DNA of 64,000 nucleotides from Limnanthes douglasii subsp. nivea (lineage: Eukaryota; Streptophyta; Magnoliopsida; Brassicales; Limnanthaceae): NCBI GenBank assembly GCA_036936605.1, contig JAUPFV010000004.1:294356009-294420008 (forward strand). The letters are read 5' to 3'. The notes under the pieces are model-generated. The model worked only from the letters and a program-made list of their open reading frames with translations. It did no database searches and was not told the DNA's origin. Shown here piece after piece: positions 1 to 10,190 of this stretch (positions are counted from its first letter, which is position 1; the number at the start of each line of letters is the position of its first letter). The translations under genes and the position numbers were made by a program.

Positions 1-2907
1 TGGGCGTCAAATCCGGTGTTGGTGAGAAAGAAGAACGACAAGTGGAGGATGTGTATCGACTTCACAGATTTAAACCGCGCTTGTCCTAAGGATCCTTTTC
101 CTGTCCCGCGCATTGATCAATTAGTAGACTCGACCTCCAGAAATCGATTACTATCTTTCATGGATGCTTACTCGGGCTACAATCAAATCCGATTGGCTGC
201 CAACGATGAGGAGAGCACTTCTTTTATTACCGGGCGGGGTCTATACTGTTACAAGGTCATGTCGTTCGGGTTAAAAAACGCGGGGGCAACTTATCAGCGC
301 CTGGTTAATAAAACTTTCGAGGAGCAGATTGGGAGGAATATGGAAGCTTATATCGACGATATGTTGGTGAAGAGTGAGAAAGACGACGGCCATTTCGCTG
401 ACCTCACAGAGACATTCCACAACTTGCGAAGGGTCAACCTCAAGCTAAATCCAGAAAAGTGTATTTTTGGAGTACGATCGGGTAAATTCCTTGGCTACAT
501 GATCAGTGAAAGAGGCATTGAGGCGGACCCAGAGCAGTTAAGAGCGTTGATCACCATGAGCCCTCCTCGAAACATTAAAGAGGTACAAATCCTGACAGGG
601 CGGTTGGTTTCCCTAAATCGATTCATTTCCCGCTCATCGGACAAGTGTGCCCCGTTCTTTAAAGTATTGCGGAATGCCAAGCACTTTTGTTGGACCGAAG
701 AATGTTCGACGGCATTTCGTCAAATTCAGGAGTATCTAACCTCTCCGGAAGTTTTATCTAAACCCTTAGTGGGGGAGACGTTGATTGTTTACGTAGCGTT
801 ATCCACGTATGCTGTCAGTGCTGTTCTCCTCCGAGAAGCTGACTCTCTCCTAAGGCCAATTTATTATGTCAGCAAGAGTTTGCTGGACGCCGAAAAGCGA
901 TATCTTACCTTGGAGAAGGTGGCTTTGGCATTAGTCACAGCGGCGCGAAAGATGAGGCCTTACTTTCAAGCCCATCCAATTGTGGTTCGAACAACGTTTC
1001 CCCTGAAGAATCTATTACAAAGACCAGACATCTCTGGCAGGATGACTAAGTGGTCCGTAGAGCTGGGAGACTTTGACATAACATTTGAGCCTCGCACAGC
1101 GATAAAAGCACAGGTTTTAGCAGATTTTCTGGTTGAATTCCACTCCGACAGGGACGAACAGGAGGTATCTGACATAGTTGCCGAAGAAGAGTGGGTAGTA
1201 CGGACGGATGGGGGGTCGAACGTCTCAGGCTGCGGGGCAGGTGTTCAGTTAATATCCCCGCAAGGGGTCGCTATGTTCCAAGCCATCCGTTTCGGTTTCA
1301 AAGCTACTAATAATGAGGCTGAGTATGAAGCAGCTTTAGCCGGCCTACGTTTAGCCCAGATATGCGGGGCTCGACGGATAAAGTTGATCAGTGATTCTCA
1401 GTTGGTAATAAATCAGGTTTCGGGGGAGTCCGAGGCAAGAAAGGAAACACTGATACAATACTTGAAGCTGATGAAAGATTTGACGTCGGGTTTTGAGGGC
1501 GTCAAATTCGAACATGTCCGACGGGAATTGAATGTCGTCCCGGATTCTCTTGCTTCTGCTTCGCGGACAGAAGGTTATCCCTGGGTTTTGGTCCAGACAT
1601 GCCCGTCGATCTCAGTCGATAAAGACCATGTGATGAACATCTCCGAGGAAAATCATGCGATCACATCTGACTGGAGAACAGTCCTCATTGATTTTTTGGC
1701 TCATGACGTTTTGCCCACCGACAAATATGAAGCCAGAAAAATTAGATTTAAGTCTAATGGTTACATTTTGCTGGACGGGTCTTTATATAAGAAATCTCTG
1801 AGTCGGCCATTACTAAGGTGCTTGAATGGAACCGAGTCACAAATCATCCTCTCCGAGTTGCACGACGGTGAAGGATCTGCTCATTGTGGATATAAAGCTT
1901 TGATACGCAGGGTATTCTTGGCAGGTTATTATTGGCCAACTATTTCGGCTAATGCAAAAGACCTGGTCAAACGTTGTGACACGTGCCAGCGGTATGCTAA
2001 CGTAATCCACAAACCAGGAGCATTGATGGAAAGCATCTCAGAGGCAGTTCCTTTTGATAGATGGGGCATTGACTTGGTCGGACCTCTACCAATGGCCTCT
2101 GGGGGCAGACAGACGATAATTGTGGCCGTTGATTATTTTTCTAAGTGGGTGGAAGCTGAGCCACTTGCGGGAACGAAAGCCAAGGACGTGATCAAATTTG
2201 TTTTGTCTAACATCTGTTGTCGTTTTGGTGTACCATTGCAGATTACGACGGACAATGGACCACAGTTTGATAACAAAGAATTTCAGAGTTTTTGCGTGTC
2301 AAGGGGCATACGACAATGTTTCTCGGCACCATTTCACCCTCAGGCAAACGGCCAGGTGGAGGTAACTAATCGCACCATCCTCGACGGGTTGAGAAAGAAC
2401 TTGGAAGGTAAGGCGGGGAAATGGCCCGACTATTTACATGAGGTGTTGTGGGCATATCGAACGACCCCACGAACAGCCACCGCTGTGACCCCTTTTGCCT
2501 TAGTTTATGGAATGGATGTCGTGGTCCCTCCGGAGATCCTCTTCCCTTCACATCGAATAGCAACTTATGACTCGAACATCAATAAAGAGCATAGAGCATT
2601 GGCTTTAGACTTGGTGGAGGAAAAGAGGCAGCGGGCGCAGTTGGCTTCCCTTCACTATCAAACTCTTATGAGGAGCCGATATGCATCCAAAGTTAACCAT
2701 AGAGACTTTCAAGTGGGGGACAAGGTCCTACGGAAAATTTTCTTGCATACTAAGGACAAGAGTTTGGGAAAGCTGGGCCCTAATTGGGAAGGCCCTTATG
2801 AGGTCACTGAAAGGATAAAACCAGGCACTTATCGGTTGAAAGATAAAGATGGACGATATCTCCGCCTACCTTGGAATATTGAGCGTTTAAAGCTGTACCT
2901 CGATTAG
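1..2907 (+). CDS. Tat-lineage gypsy pol polyprotein (RT, RNase H, aRNase H, integrase), 5' partial
   Basis: The frame is open from base 1, so the true start is upstream. The RT palm shows FMDAYSGYN near nt 160-186 and the catalytic YIDD box at 349-360. The gypsy-type RNase H follows at about 750-1130. A second RNase H with VRTDGGSN (from about 1195) and ATNNEAEYEAALAGL is the archaic/plant-type RNase H typical of the Tat lineage. Integrase has an HHCC zinc finger (about 1855-1990, ending CDTCQ) and a DDE core (WGIDLVGP, TTDNGPQF, GQVEVTNR). The C-terminus carries no chromodomain and ends at a TAG before the repeat zone. No stop or frameshift is seen in the visible 968 codons, unlike copy B. 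It would copy element RNA into DNA and integrate it. Confidence 0.95.
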   Translation, partial: WASNPVLVRKKNDKWRMCIDFTDLNRACPKDPFPVPRIDQLVDSTSRNRLLSFMDAYSGYNQIRLAANDEESTSFITGRGLYCYKVMSFGLKNAGATYQRLVNKTFEEQIGRNMEAYIDDMLVKSEKDDGHFADLTETFHNLRRVNLKLNPEKCIFGVRSGKFLGYMISERGIEADPEQLRALITMSPPRNIKEVQILTGRLVSLNRFISRSSDKCAPFFKVLRNAKHFCWTEECSTAFRQIQEYLTSPEVLSKPLVGETLIVYVALSTYAVSAVLLREADSLLRPIYYVSKSLLDAEKRYLTLEKVALALVTAARKMRPYFQAHPIVVRTTFPLKNLLQRPDISGRMTKWSVELGDFDITFEPRTAIKAQVLADFLVEFHSDRDEQEVSDIVAEEEWVVRTDGGSNVSGCGAGVQLISPQGVAMFQAIRFGFKATNNEAEYEAALAGLRLAQICGARRIKLISDSQLVINQVSGESEARKETLIQYLKLMKDLTSGFEGVKFEHVRRELNVVPDSLASASRTEGYPWVLVQTCPSISVDKDHVMNISEENHAITSDWRTVLIDFLAHDVLPTDKYEARKIRFKSNGYILLDGSLYKKSLSRPLLRCLNGTESQIILSELHDGEGSAHCGYKALIRRVFLAGYYWPTISANAKDLVKRCDTCQRYANVIHKPGALMESISEAVPFDRWGIDLVGPLPMASGGRQTIIVAVDYFSKWVEAEPLAGTKAKDVIKFVLSNICCRFGVPLQITTDNGPQFDNKEFQSFCVSRGIRQCFSAPFHPQANGQVEVTNRTILDGLRKNLEGKAGKWPDYLHEVLWAYRTTPRTATAVTPFALVYGMDVVVPPEILFPSHRIATYDSNINKEHRALALDLVEEKRQRAQLASLHYQTLMRSRYASKVNHRDFQVGDKVLRKIFLHTKDKSLGKLGPNWEGPYEVTERIKPGTYRLKDKDGRYLRLPWNIERLKLYLD

Positions 2908-3064
2908 CAGCGCTCGGAGAAAATATTGTATTTCTTTTTACTTTCTATGTATCCCTCGGGAAAATTTTTGGTGAGGACACACTCTTTCCTACCCTGTTAG
3001 GCACAGGAAGGTTTTAATGAGGTGTTTCGGTGATCCCATTAATACAACGTTTCTTTGCCTTTTG

Positions 3065-3309
3065 ACTATTTTTTGAGTCACAGTTACATGTGCCTCGAAT
3101 TGTTGTCCCTCACACTATTTTTTGAGTCACAGTTACATGTGCCTCGAATTGTTGTCCCTCACACTATTTTTTGAGTCACAGTTACATGTGCCTCGAATTG
3201 TTGTCCCTCACACTATTTTTTGAGTCACAGTTACATGTGCCTCGAATTGTTGTCCCTCGCACTATTTTTTGAGACACAGTGCCATGTGCCTCGAATTTCC
3301 ATTCCTCGA
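3065..3309 (+). repeat. 49-bp tandem repeat, four near-perfect units plus one degenerate
   Basis: Units start at 3065, 3114, 3163, 3212 and 3261, an exact 49-bp spacing. Each begins ACTATTTTTTGAG and contains TGCCTCGAATTG. The fifth unit is diverged and grades into looser repeats ending about 3480. Copy B has five good units at the mirror position (about 16876-17150), so the two elements differ by one unit. Confidence 0.92.
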
Positions 3310-3539
3310 ATTATTTTTTGGGACTATCGAACTATTCATCAGGTCACATTAAAGTGTGCCGCGATGCTTTGGGACCTTCGAATTATTCATTGGGTCACAT
3401 TAAGACGTGCCACAATAATTTGGGACCTTCGAACTATTTTCCGGGTCACTTTAAGGTGTGCCTCGAAGCCACACTCAGTAATAAATCAAGAATATTTTTC
3501 CCTTACGATTATTTTTTATTTGTTATTTTCATTTTTTCG

Positions 3540-3970
3540 GAGACCCTACAAATTGTTCGACGGCCAAACAGATTGGCATTCGAAGGGCTCATGGCAAGTA
3601 TAACACTTGGTAAATCTACCTACGTAATAATTGTTTGAAGACCAAGCGGGTTAAAATTCGAAGGCCTTCTTGTACATATAAAACTTGGTAAAAATGTCTA
3701 AGTAATAATTGTTCGACGGCCAAATAAATTTGGCGTTCGAAGGCCTCAGTGCAAGTATAAAGCCTGCTGAATTTTTCTAAGTGCAAATTTTTCGAAGGTC
3801 AAATAAATTCGGCGTTCGAAGGCCTCAGTACAAGTATAAAGCCTGCTGATTTTTTCTAAGTGCAAATTTTTCGAAGGTCAAGTAGGTTGGCGTTCGAAGG
3901 CCTAATGATAAATATGACACTTGCTAAATCTAAGTTAAATTCTGTTAAAGGCCGAAAAAATTTGTGAATT
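3540..3970 (+). repeat. about 79-bp tandem repeat, five units
   Basis: A TTCGAAGG core recurs with its first T at 3579, 3657, 3736, 3815 and 3893, a spacing of 78-79 bp. Units carry a shared CAAGTATAA(A/C) stretch and a following TTCGA-type core in the spacer. The best pair is units 3 and 4. The mirrored block in copy B is at about 16190-16620. Confidence 0.85.
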
Positions 3971-4138
3971 TTTCCAAATGTTCATTGTTCGAAGGGCTAG
4001 TGCAATAATAAGTTCGAAGAACAATACATTGATGAGTTAAATATCCAAGTACTCATTGGAACAGCACAACAACTTCCAACCATTACAAAAAGAGGCCTTT
4101 TAGGCCATACAAAAAAAAACTACCTACGACACTTTCGC

Positions 4139-5665
4139 TCAGTCGGCATTCTTCGAACTATCACTCCCTTCGCTTTCTGAGTCTTCACTCTCACTTACAA
4201 CTATTTGGGGTGGGCGAAGTTCTGGGGGGACCAGCTTCCAGAAGGGACCCAGTTCATAGTCAGGGTGATCGGTGTATATTTGGGTCAATAAGCCGGCTCG
4301 AGTGGCAGCATCTCGAGCTTGTAACGTCTTCGAACATGTGGCAGCATAGGCATCTGCACCCTTTTCCTTTGCCTCTTCAATTTCTATTGGGAAACATCTG
4401 ATCTTCCTCTCCAAATTATCGCGCTCTTCGACTACTCTTCGAAGAGACTCAGTACATTTCTCAAATCCATCGCAGGCCTTGCGATGCCCATTCTTGTATT
4501 CAGATATCATCATCTCTTGGGTATCAGTCTTTTTCTTGTATAAGTCCCTCTCTTTCTGGCAACATTGCTCTATTATCGTCACATAATTCTCAGCGGCAGA
4601 AAGACGTTCGTACAAGGCATCAACTTGGCCTTCGACCACTGCGTACTCCTTCTTGGCTTCCTCGAGCTTAGCGGCAGCAACTGATGCTTCGAACTTATAG
4701 TAATTTTTGCGCTTCTCGAGATGGCGCATCTTCTTTCCTCGATTCACTGAAGTATGTAGCAGCCTTCGCAGGTTCATTGAAAATTCATCGTCTAAGGGGA
4801 CTTCGAAGGAGCTCGAAGGAGACCCTAAATCTGCAGAATCGAATTCAGAAAAATTACCACAGGCCACATCAGGGTGGACGAGTAATGGAGGGTTTGTTCG
4901 AGGGGCAGGGATAGGAGCCAGCCTTGGACTGCCTTCGAGAGAGGCTGGGTGAGATGCCTCAGTCAGAGGAGAGTGCAAAGATTGGTAAGAGGTTTCCTTG
5001 GGTGATAAGCCACCCTTGTTTCCAGCATCAACTGCACCATCATGGACTTCTCTTTCGAAGTTAGCCCATGCATTGTTATCAGGAGTTTCTCCTCCCTCAG
5101 ATTGTTCTTCGATGGGCTCAAGAAGAATGCCCTTTCCCTTCAAGTCCTTTTTCTTGTTATCTTTCTTTGGTGGAAGGATGGTAGCAGGGGGGAGGAGTGG
5201 GATTTGTTGAAGCAGCAACATTTGATCGAGGGGTTTCATCTGTTCGCAGGGCTTCAATTGTTCGAAGGTTACTAGAATTTGAGGCCCCCATATTCTTCGA
5301 AGGATGTGGTTTTTAAGTCTTAGTGATTGGTTTGGGATTTGTTGGCTGAGGTGGTATAGCTTCATCTTCGGGAGATTCACCTAGGTGAATTTGCGAGCGA
5401 GAACGTTTGGGCAGATATATTGTCACATCCTGTTTGCTGCATCGCTCTAGCACTTCTCGTTCAGAAGGCGGAGTCATTAGGCCCCTCATACTTATACGAT
5501 CCAGAGGATCAAGCCTCCAGAGTCGACTTCTAGCCAAGTTCTCATCGACAAAGCAACGGCGAAAACGATTGTCCCACTGTTCTTTCGCCCACAAGCGAAG
5601 GTTAGTGAAAACAGTGGTAGCTCCTTCGACGTACTCGGTGTAGGGTTTGGATACTCCGGTCATAG
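4139..5665 (-). pseudogene. antisense gene of Tat copy A, exon 2: coiled-coil C-terminal half (frame broken)
   Basis: Exon 2 begins after an AG acceptor at 5666-5667 (TTTCAG before CTATGACCGG). Its first part reads MTGVSKPYTEYVEG onward until a TAA at 5313-5315, where copy B has CAA. The frame then shifts at a run of six C (on the - strand, near 5188) into the frame that is open to the TGA at 4139. That second frame encodes a long acidic and lysine-rich coiled coil (about nt 4230-4760) and ends in a Ser/Glu/Asp-rich tail. Function is unknown. Proteins of this plan are found only as extra genes of plant gypsy elements. Copy A is probably not translated full length. Confidence 0.72.
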
Positions 5666-5830
5666 CTGAAACAAATAACAAAGGATAAGAATGGTTACAC
5701 AAAATATGCTGTTAGAGGGTGTCAAGTTTTCGTAGACACCTATAAGATTCGAAGGAGTAATAAACTTAGAGAAATATAGACTGACAAATTTCAAATTCGA
5801 GGGCATATAATGATTCGAAAAATACTTACA

Positions 5831-7327
5831 TTTCATGGTCCACTTCAAGGAGAGCTTATGTGGACTCGAAGGAGTGGCTTGGGAGCCGGTCTCCCAGCAA
5901 CCATAGAAGAAGAGGAACTGTTGCCTCCATTTTTTATCAGCCTCCAAAAGATCTTTCAACACTTTTTGCCCCCGGTTGAATGTCAACGAGTAGAAGGGGA
6001 AATACGGGTTTCGAGAAAGACCAGCCAGCCCAATGATTTGTTCCAATGAAAAAACTTGGCCTGAGAGCCTTGAGGCCATTATGCAAGCCATTAGGGTGAA
6101 CCACATATTGGGCCCAACCTGTGAGGGACAGAGATCTATCTTCGAGAGGTATTCAATAAAGAAGGGGTCTAAGGGATACCTTAGCCCCCAATTCATGATC
6201 TCGGTATAGACCACCACCTCATGGTCCCTCACAGATAAGGGCGTCTCTCCCTCCGAGGGAAATCGGATGTTGACATATTGAGGAATGCCCCATCGAGCCC
6301 TAAGCATTGTTTCTTCTGCCTTCGAAAAATATTTATACTTAATGTTGGCAAGGGCCACCATGTGCTTATTCTCAATGCCTCTGATATTGTTGCCGGCAAT
6401 ATTATCTAGCTCCAAGGGCAAAGTCACATCCCCCTTAGATTTTGGCGCAATCCGGCGAGCTTGTTCCTCGGATATTGCCGAAGAGGAGGTACCACCATTT
6501 GCAGGGCCTGACGAGGAGGTAATAGGCTCTCTCTGTCCGAGGAGCTTGTTGAAAGGCTTCATAACTATGGGGTCTAATGTTTCTTCATGCCTAATCCGCA
6601 TATCTTCCTCGGTGATAAGTGTTCTTGAGGGGGAGAATTGAGTACCGTGGATGGTCATGGACGGTGTGGAGGGCAGACTAGACACATCCGTTCCTTGTCT
6701 TCGAGGAGGACTCTCAGTATTGTGTCCCAAGTTTTGCCTCCGAGGAGGACTTTCAGCATTATGTTCCAAGTTTTGCCTCCGAGGAGAACTTTCAGCATTA
6801 TGTTCCAAGTTTTGCCTTCGAGGAGGACTTGCAGTGATTTGCTCCATGTTTTGCCTTCGAGGACTTTCAGTATTGCGTTCCAGGTCTTGCCTTCGAGGAA
6901 GACTATCAGTGTTATGATGCAGGGTTTGCCTTCGAAGCGGATTTTCTGGGTTTCGAGGAGGACTACTCGAAGTCCTTCGAGGACTTGGAGATCTTTGGGG
7001 GAGATTTTCAACATTAATTGGGGCAGTGGGTTCTCGAATGGTTAGGGGAGCTTCTTTGGCCCGTTTTTGGTCATGCGAACTTTTTCTGTCTCTATGGGAT
7101 TTTTTCCTCTTCGAACCTGATGAATGCTTGTGTGGTCTCTCTTTACCCATTTCTCTAGGAGGGTTTGTTTCGCTGAGTAAGCTTTGACGAGCTAATTCAC
7201 GAGGTATAATGGCGGTCGAGTTGTTCGAAGGAGGCCAAGCACCGAAAAAGGTTGTAGTCAATGGTGGGGGATGAGGCCGTACGTCTTCACCAGCAGCAAC
7301 CCTCTCCTCAAACCGCTTACTAATCAA
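5831..7327 (-). pseudogene. antisense gene of Tat copy A, exon 1: SR-like repeats plus PF04195-like domain
   Basis: The open frame runs against pol. The first in-frame ATG is at 7150; the frame stays open further upstream without an ATG, so the start is uncertain. In order: a basic stretch (KRKKSHRDRKSSH) like a nuclear signal, 13-residue repeats built on PRRQNLEHN, then a globular part with YPLDPFFIEYL and LCPSQVGPNMWF, resembling the 'putative gypsy type transposon' family (PF04195). The exon ends at a clean GT donor (intron 5666-5829, 164 bp, GTAAGT to TTTCAG), and splicing keeps the frame. Convergent extra genes are known from related elements such as Grande, but their role is not established. 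Scored as a pseudogene because exon 2 is broken. Confidence 0.75.
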
Positions 7328-7419
7328 CAGCCACTCAGGAATTCGACGGGGTTTGTTCGCCAGCTTTATCTCTCTAAAAACAATTGAACAGAAGTTGCAT
7401 TAATGAAGGAAGAGGATGG

Positions 7420-7427
7420 TATTTATA
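7420..7427 (-). promoter_or_regulatory. TATA box of the antisense gene, copy A
   Basis: On the - strand TATAAATA lies within CTTCTATAAATACC, about 95 bp upstream of the open frame of exon 1. The same box is at 12736-12743 in copy B. It lies inside the element and outside the LTR, so it would give the antisense gene a promoter of its own. A short upstream ORF (MQLLFNCF) follows it in both copies. Confidence 0.55.
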
Positions 7428-7979
7428 GAAGGTTAATGGGCTTTCTGGGCAAATAAAGCCCGGGGACATTTTTATGTTGTTTGCCTAGGGGTATGATGGT
7501 CCATATAGGTGGACATTGTATGGCAACCTAGCTATCGCAGAAGATGAAGAGTCTTGTGTCAGAGATTGTCATGGGAAGTGGAAGGGTTTTCTGACAAAAG
7601 AATTGGTACCGTTTCTCCAAAATCATGCTGACATCGCTGTTGGTACAATGACATCATCAATCCTAGCAACATTTTTTTCGCCTAAGTACCTAATTATCCG
7701 ATGACGATCCGGCTGCAAAAATTGCAAGGATTGGGGGGGCTACTCAGTATAACAGAAATTCGAAGGGATCTTTGTAGATATTCGAGGAGGCCTTCGAGCC
7801 ATTCGAAGACAGAAATTCGAAGGGACCCTTGTGAGAATTCGAGGAGTTTTTCGCGGAGCAGTCTTTTTGCCTAAGGGGCTTATGAAGTTCGTAGGGGCAA
7901 CTCCTCGAAGAGATTTTGGCCGGTCAGAAGAATTATTCAGTCTTAGCAAAACAATTTTTTACTAAGACCGGGGGGCTAC
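7428..7979 (+). other. non-coding 3' region of Tat copy A with polypurine tract
   Basis: No gene is supported. A 69-codon open frame at 7740-7949 (- strand) is made of TTCGAAGGG-type repeats. A purine-rich tract, CCGGGGGGCTAC, directly precedes the 3' LTR at 7980 and is the expected plus-strand priming site. Copies B and C have the same G-rich tract before their 3' LTRs. Confidence 0.7.
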
Positions 7980-8352
7980 TGATGAGGGAGAATAAAAGAC
8001 AAGGGCCAAAATGCATAGAAATAAATGTATAAGGGCCAAAATGCGTAGAAATAAATTTATAAGGGCTAAAATGCGTTAATTGCAAAGATATAGCCAAAAT
8101 AGGAAGGAACCTTCAAGCAGGGGCCAAAAGATGTAATTAAACCGAATTGAAGCGTGTGGGGCCCGCAATTGTACTATAAAAGGACCACACACGCTTCACG
8201 AATTTCAAGATGAATAGTACGACTTTCTCTCTCTACCTTTTCAGCATTTTCTCTTTCTAGATCTAATACTTAAATATTCTTTTACTCCTAAATCCTCTCT
8301 CAACAAATCTTCTCATTACAAAACCACCCTCGGACCATCTTTTAACTCTTCA
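7980..8352 (+). repeat. 3' LTR of Tat copy A (373 bp)
   Basis: It starts TGATGAGGGAG and ends AACTCTTCA. Its length is identical to both LTRs of copy B (373 bp) and it differs from them at only a few positions. A TATA box (TATAAAAGG, 8175-8183) is preceded by a GC-rich palindrome-like stretch, GGGGCCCGC. A pyrimidine-rich downstream part (CTTTCTCTCTCTACC) would be the start of the transcript leader. Confidence 0.95.
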
Positions 8353-8712
8353 ATGAATACTTACTATTTTTTGGAGGGATTAATGAGTTACTTTATACAA
8401 AAATTGGTTCAGTTGTGAGAGAAAATTGATTTGTTCACTTGAAAATCGATGGAGGTTGTTCGAGAGAAAATCTAATTTTTTTATAGAGAAAACTGTTTGT
8501 TTGCTATGGCTAAGAAAACTGATATTGTTGATAACATTTTTGAAATCAAAACTTTGAACCTTATCTATATTAAAGGTATTTTTAGTAGATAATTTGATTT
8601 AAATAGTTATTAGAAATTGAGTTTTTAAAGCAACAAATCGAAATTAAATTTTTGAGTGAGCCTTAAATAACGACGGTCCTAATATTTTATAAAATTTTAA
8701 CATTGTTTATAA
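8353..8712. other. unassigned sequence between Tat copy A and the MULE
   Basis: AT-rich DNA with no supported gene. It is the target region for copy A and the left flank of the MULE. No homology was recognised by eye. Confidence 0.6.
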
Positions 8713-8721
8713 ATAATGTTT
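8713..8721. repeat. left 9-bp target-site duplication of the MULE
   Basis: ATAATGTTT sits immediately before the left inverted terminus. The identical nonamer follows the right terminus at 23655-23663. Nine-bp duplications are the hallmark of Mutator-like elements. Confidence 0.85.
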
Positions 8722-8852
8722 GGGAATTGCTAAAACACGGCCAAAGTTACTCCGTGAAGTCGCTTGTTTCTATTTTTCAATATTTACAAATTTGCCACTA
8801 AGCAAAAAACCCAAAAAATCTTTGAAAGTCTAATTAATTACAATCCACGCCA

Positions 8853-9508
8853 TTGGGCACTTCTAACTACTCCATGAAGTTGCAAGAACAATTTCAAACA
8901 TCCACCATAATCATTTTCTCCAAACTACCTAAAACCTCAAAACTCAATAACCCATTTACCCATTTTTTTAAAAACCTCCAAACCTTCAAAACATGGCCGG
9001 AGAAGAGTCAGAATCACTTCCCATCCAGAGCACTATGGACGTCAAGGAGGTACATTGCTTACTCCCCTCTTATTTTTGCGAAAATCAGATATTTTAAAAA
9101 AACCTGTTTTTTGTGTTCGTCGCCACGCGTTGACGTGGTTGGTAGGTCGTACGCCATAAGTGTGGTGCTCGTTATCATCACCACTCCAAATGATAGCGTG
9201 GTCACCCTTTCTTGCGCCACACGTGTGGCGTAATCAAGATGTTCGGCGCCACACTCATGGCGAAATCCCGTTAACTAATCCGGAATGCCGTTTCAATTGG
9301 TTTAACTACTTCTTATGTATTGCAGGATGTTACACAATGTGAAATTTCGCTTGTTTCGGACTACGCTCATCATTTCACCACTCACGACGAGTATATCTTA
9401 GAATCGATGACCGAGTGGGTAAAAACCACGGGAAAGTCGTTAGGTTTTTCAATTAACATAGCGTCTAAGGAGATGGGGAGAAGAGGGAGAACACCGAGAA
9501 TAGATTAA
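8853..9508 (+). other. open-frame pieces in the left part of the MULE
   Basis: Frames at 8853-9233 and 9320-9508 are open but not joined. The second reads FTTHDEYILESMTEW and VKTTGKSLGFSI, loosely like the N-terminal module of MULE/FAR1-type proteins. That resemblance is by eye only. A boundary TTGCAG near 9325 could be a splice acceptor. No DDE transposase domain follows. I treat these as remains or captured exons. Confidence 0.3.
9118..9262. repeat. cluster of CGCCA...TGGCG palindromes (left)
   Basis: It includes a perfect 16-bp palindrome, CGCCACACGTGTGGCG (9215-9230), centred on a CACGTG G-box core. CGCCACACTCATGGCG follows (9247-9262), with weaker versions before. A second cluster of the same motif lies at 11177-11330. 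Confidence 0.7.
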
Positions 9509-9709
9509 CTAGACGATTGTAATGAATGTAAACTTTGGATGTTTTTTGTTTGGATTTTAATCTTAAAAACAATAAAACTTAAACTTCTTCATATGTCGAT
9601 TGCATTAAAAGATTACACTTTCATCAAAAGCATTGCATAATTAGAAATACATAAGCAAATAACTTAAAACAAATGATAGATAAGCTAACCCTGAGTTAGC
9701 GTTGCACAC

Positions 9710-10190
9710 TTAGTTTTTTGGAGACATATAGTTCCATCCATGCTCAAAGCGTTTCTCGAATGTATATTCCTCTTCCTCACTACTTCTTTCGGGAGTTGAG
9801 CAAGTATCAACGACGCTGGCTATTACGTCGGCTATTTCTTGCTCCATTTGCTGCATCGCATGTGACACTATCTCCTGCGTAATTGTACTTTGGAATCCCA
9901 TGTTGAATACATTTCGGACTTTGCTTCGGACTTCGTAAGGAAGTGACTCAATCTGTATAATCATTTTTTAAAGATAAGCTAATCTATCGAACACTTCTTC
10001 ACGTCTGCGTGGTCGGGGCATTAAACATTCTGGACACGATGCCTCCGTACCGTGGTTGAAGAACATTCTGAACAAAACCGCATCGGTGAAACAAGGAATC
10101 TCCTCTTGCATCGTACCTCTGACGAAGTCAAATGCGCTTGGAGGTTTGCATCTTCATGCACGTTCCAGCCTGAATCACCCATTGTTATAA
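9710..10190 (-). pseudogene. MULE-internal gene fragment, module 2 (degenerate)
   Basis: Reading the - strand from about 10190 down to 9710, a frame with FTDAVLFRMFFNHG and RPRRREEVFDRL is interrupted by a stop, then continues as an 84-codon ORF (9710-9964) with ESLPYEVRSKVRNVF. It parallels the neighbouring ORF at 10696-11040 (FSDRVLCRMFYDYG, PPRSHEEVKSRY, NLPYKVQQVAL), so the two are diverged tandem copies of one gene piece. The W/F-x3-EDxxL start and RS-x-EEV-x-SRY end faintly recall a Myb/SANT-like fold. That is a weak guess. Confidence 0.35.

Larger units (their letters stand above)
2908..4138 (+). other. non-coding hypervariable zone between pol and the antisense gene
   Basis: There is no credible gene here. 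The zone holds two separate tandem-repeat blocks (49-bp and about 79-bp units) and lies where pol and the antisense gene converge. Short open frames at 3220-3638 are products of the repeats. In Tat-lineage elements this 3' untranslated zone is known to change quickly and to give rise to satellite repeats. The same position in copy C holds unrelated repeats. Confidence 0.8.
1..8352 (+). mobile_element. Tat-lineage Ty3/gypsy retrotransposon, copy A (3' part)
   Basis: The window opens inside the reverse transcriptase of an LTR retrotransposon and runs to the end of its 3' LTR at 8352. Seen in order: RT, RNase H, a second plant-type RNase H, integrase, two blocks of tandem repeats, an antisense gene, a purine-rich tract and a TG...CA LTR. 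The pol order, the second RNase H, the lack of a chromodomain and the antisense ORF together point to the Tat lineage (Ogre, Grande and Retand are relatives). The 5' LTR, gag and protease lie outside the window. The five bases after the LTR are ATGAA; the matching target duplication cannot be checked. It is nearly identical to copy B (11812-23510, opposite strand). Confidence 0.93.

Noticed and set aside
3065..3309. Regular 49-bp repeats as a possible CRISPR array
   Set aside because: Units are contiguous with no unique spacers, lie in a plant retrotransposon and have no cas genes nearby.
3220..3638. Overlapping ORFs in the repeat zone (and 16463-16944 in copy B)
   Set aside because: Their peptides are translations of the 49-bp repeat and its relatives; they have no family resemblance and sit in a non-coding 3' zone.
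6638..7045. Repeat-rich ORFs on the + strand and in a second - strand frame over the antisense exon (and 13118-13525 in copy B)
   Set aside because: They are shadows of the 39-bp repeats in other frames; the PF04195-like frame explains the region and has splice sites.
7740..7949. 69-codon ORF (- strand), protein identical in copies A and B (12215-12424)
   Set aside because: It is made of TTCGAAGGG/ATTCGAGGAG repeats, and the copies are near-identical everywhere, so identity is no sign of selection.
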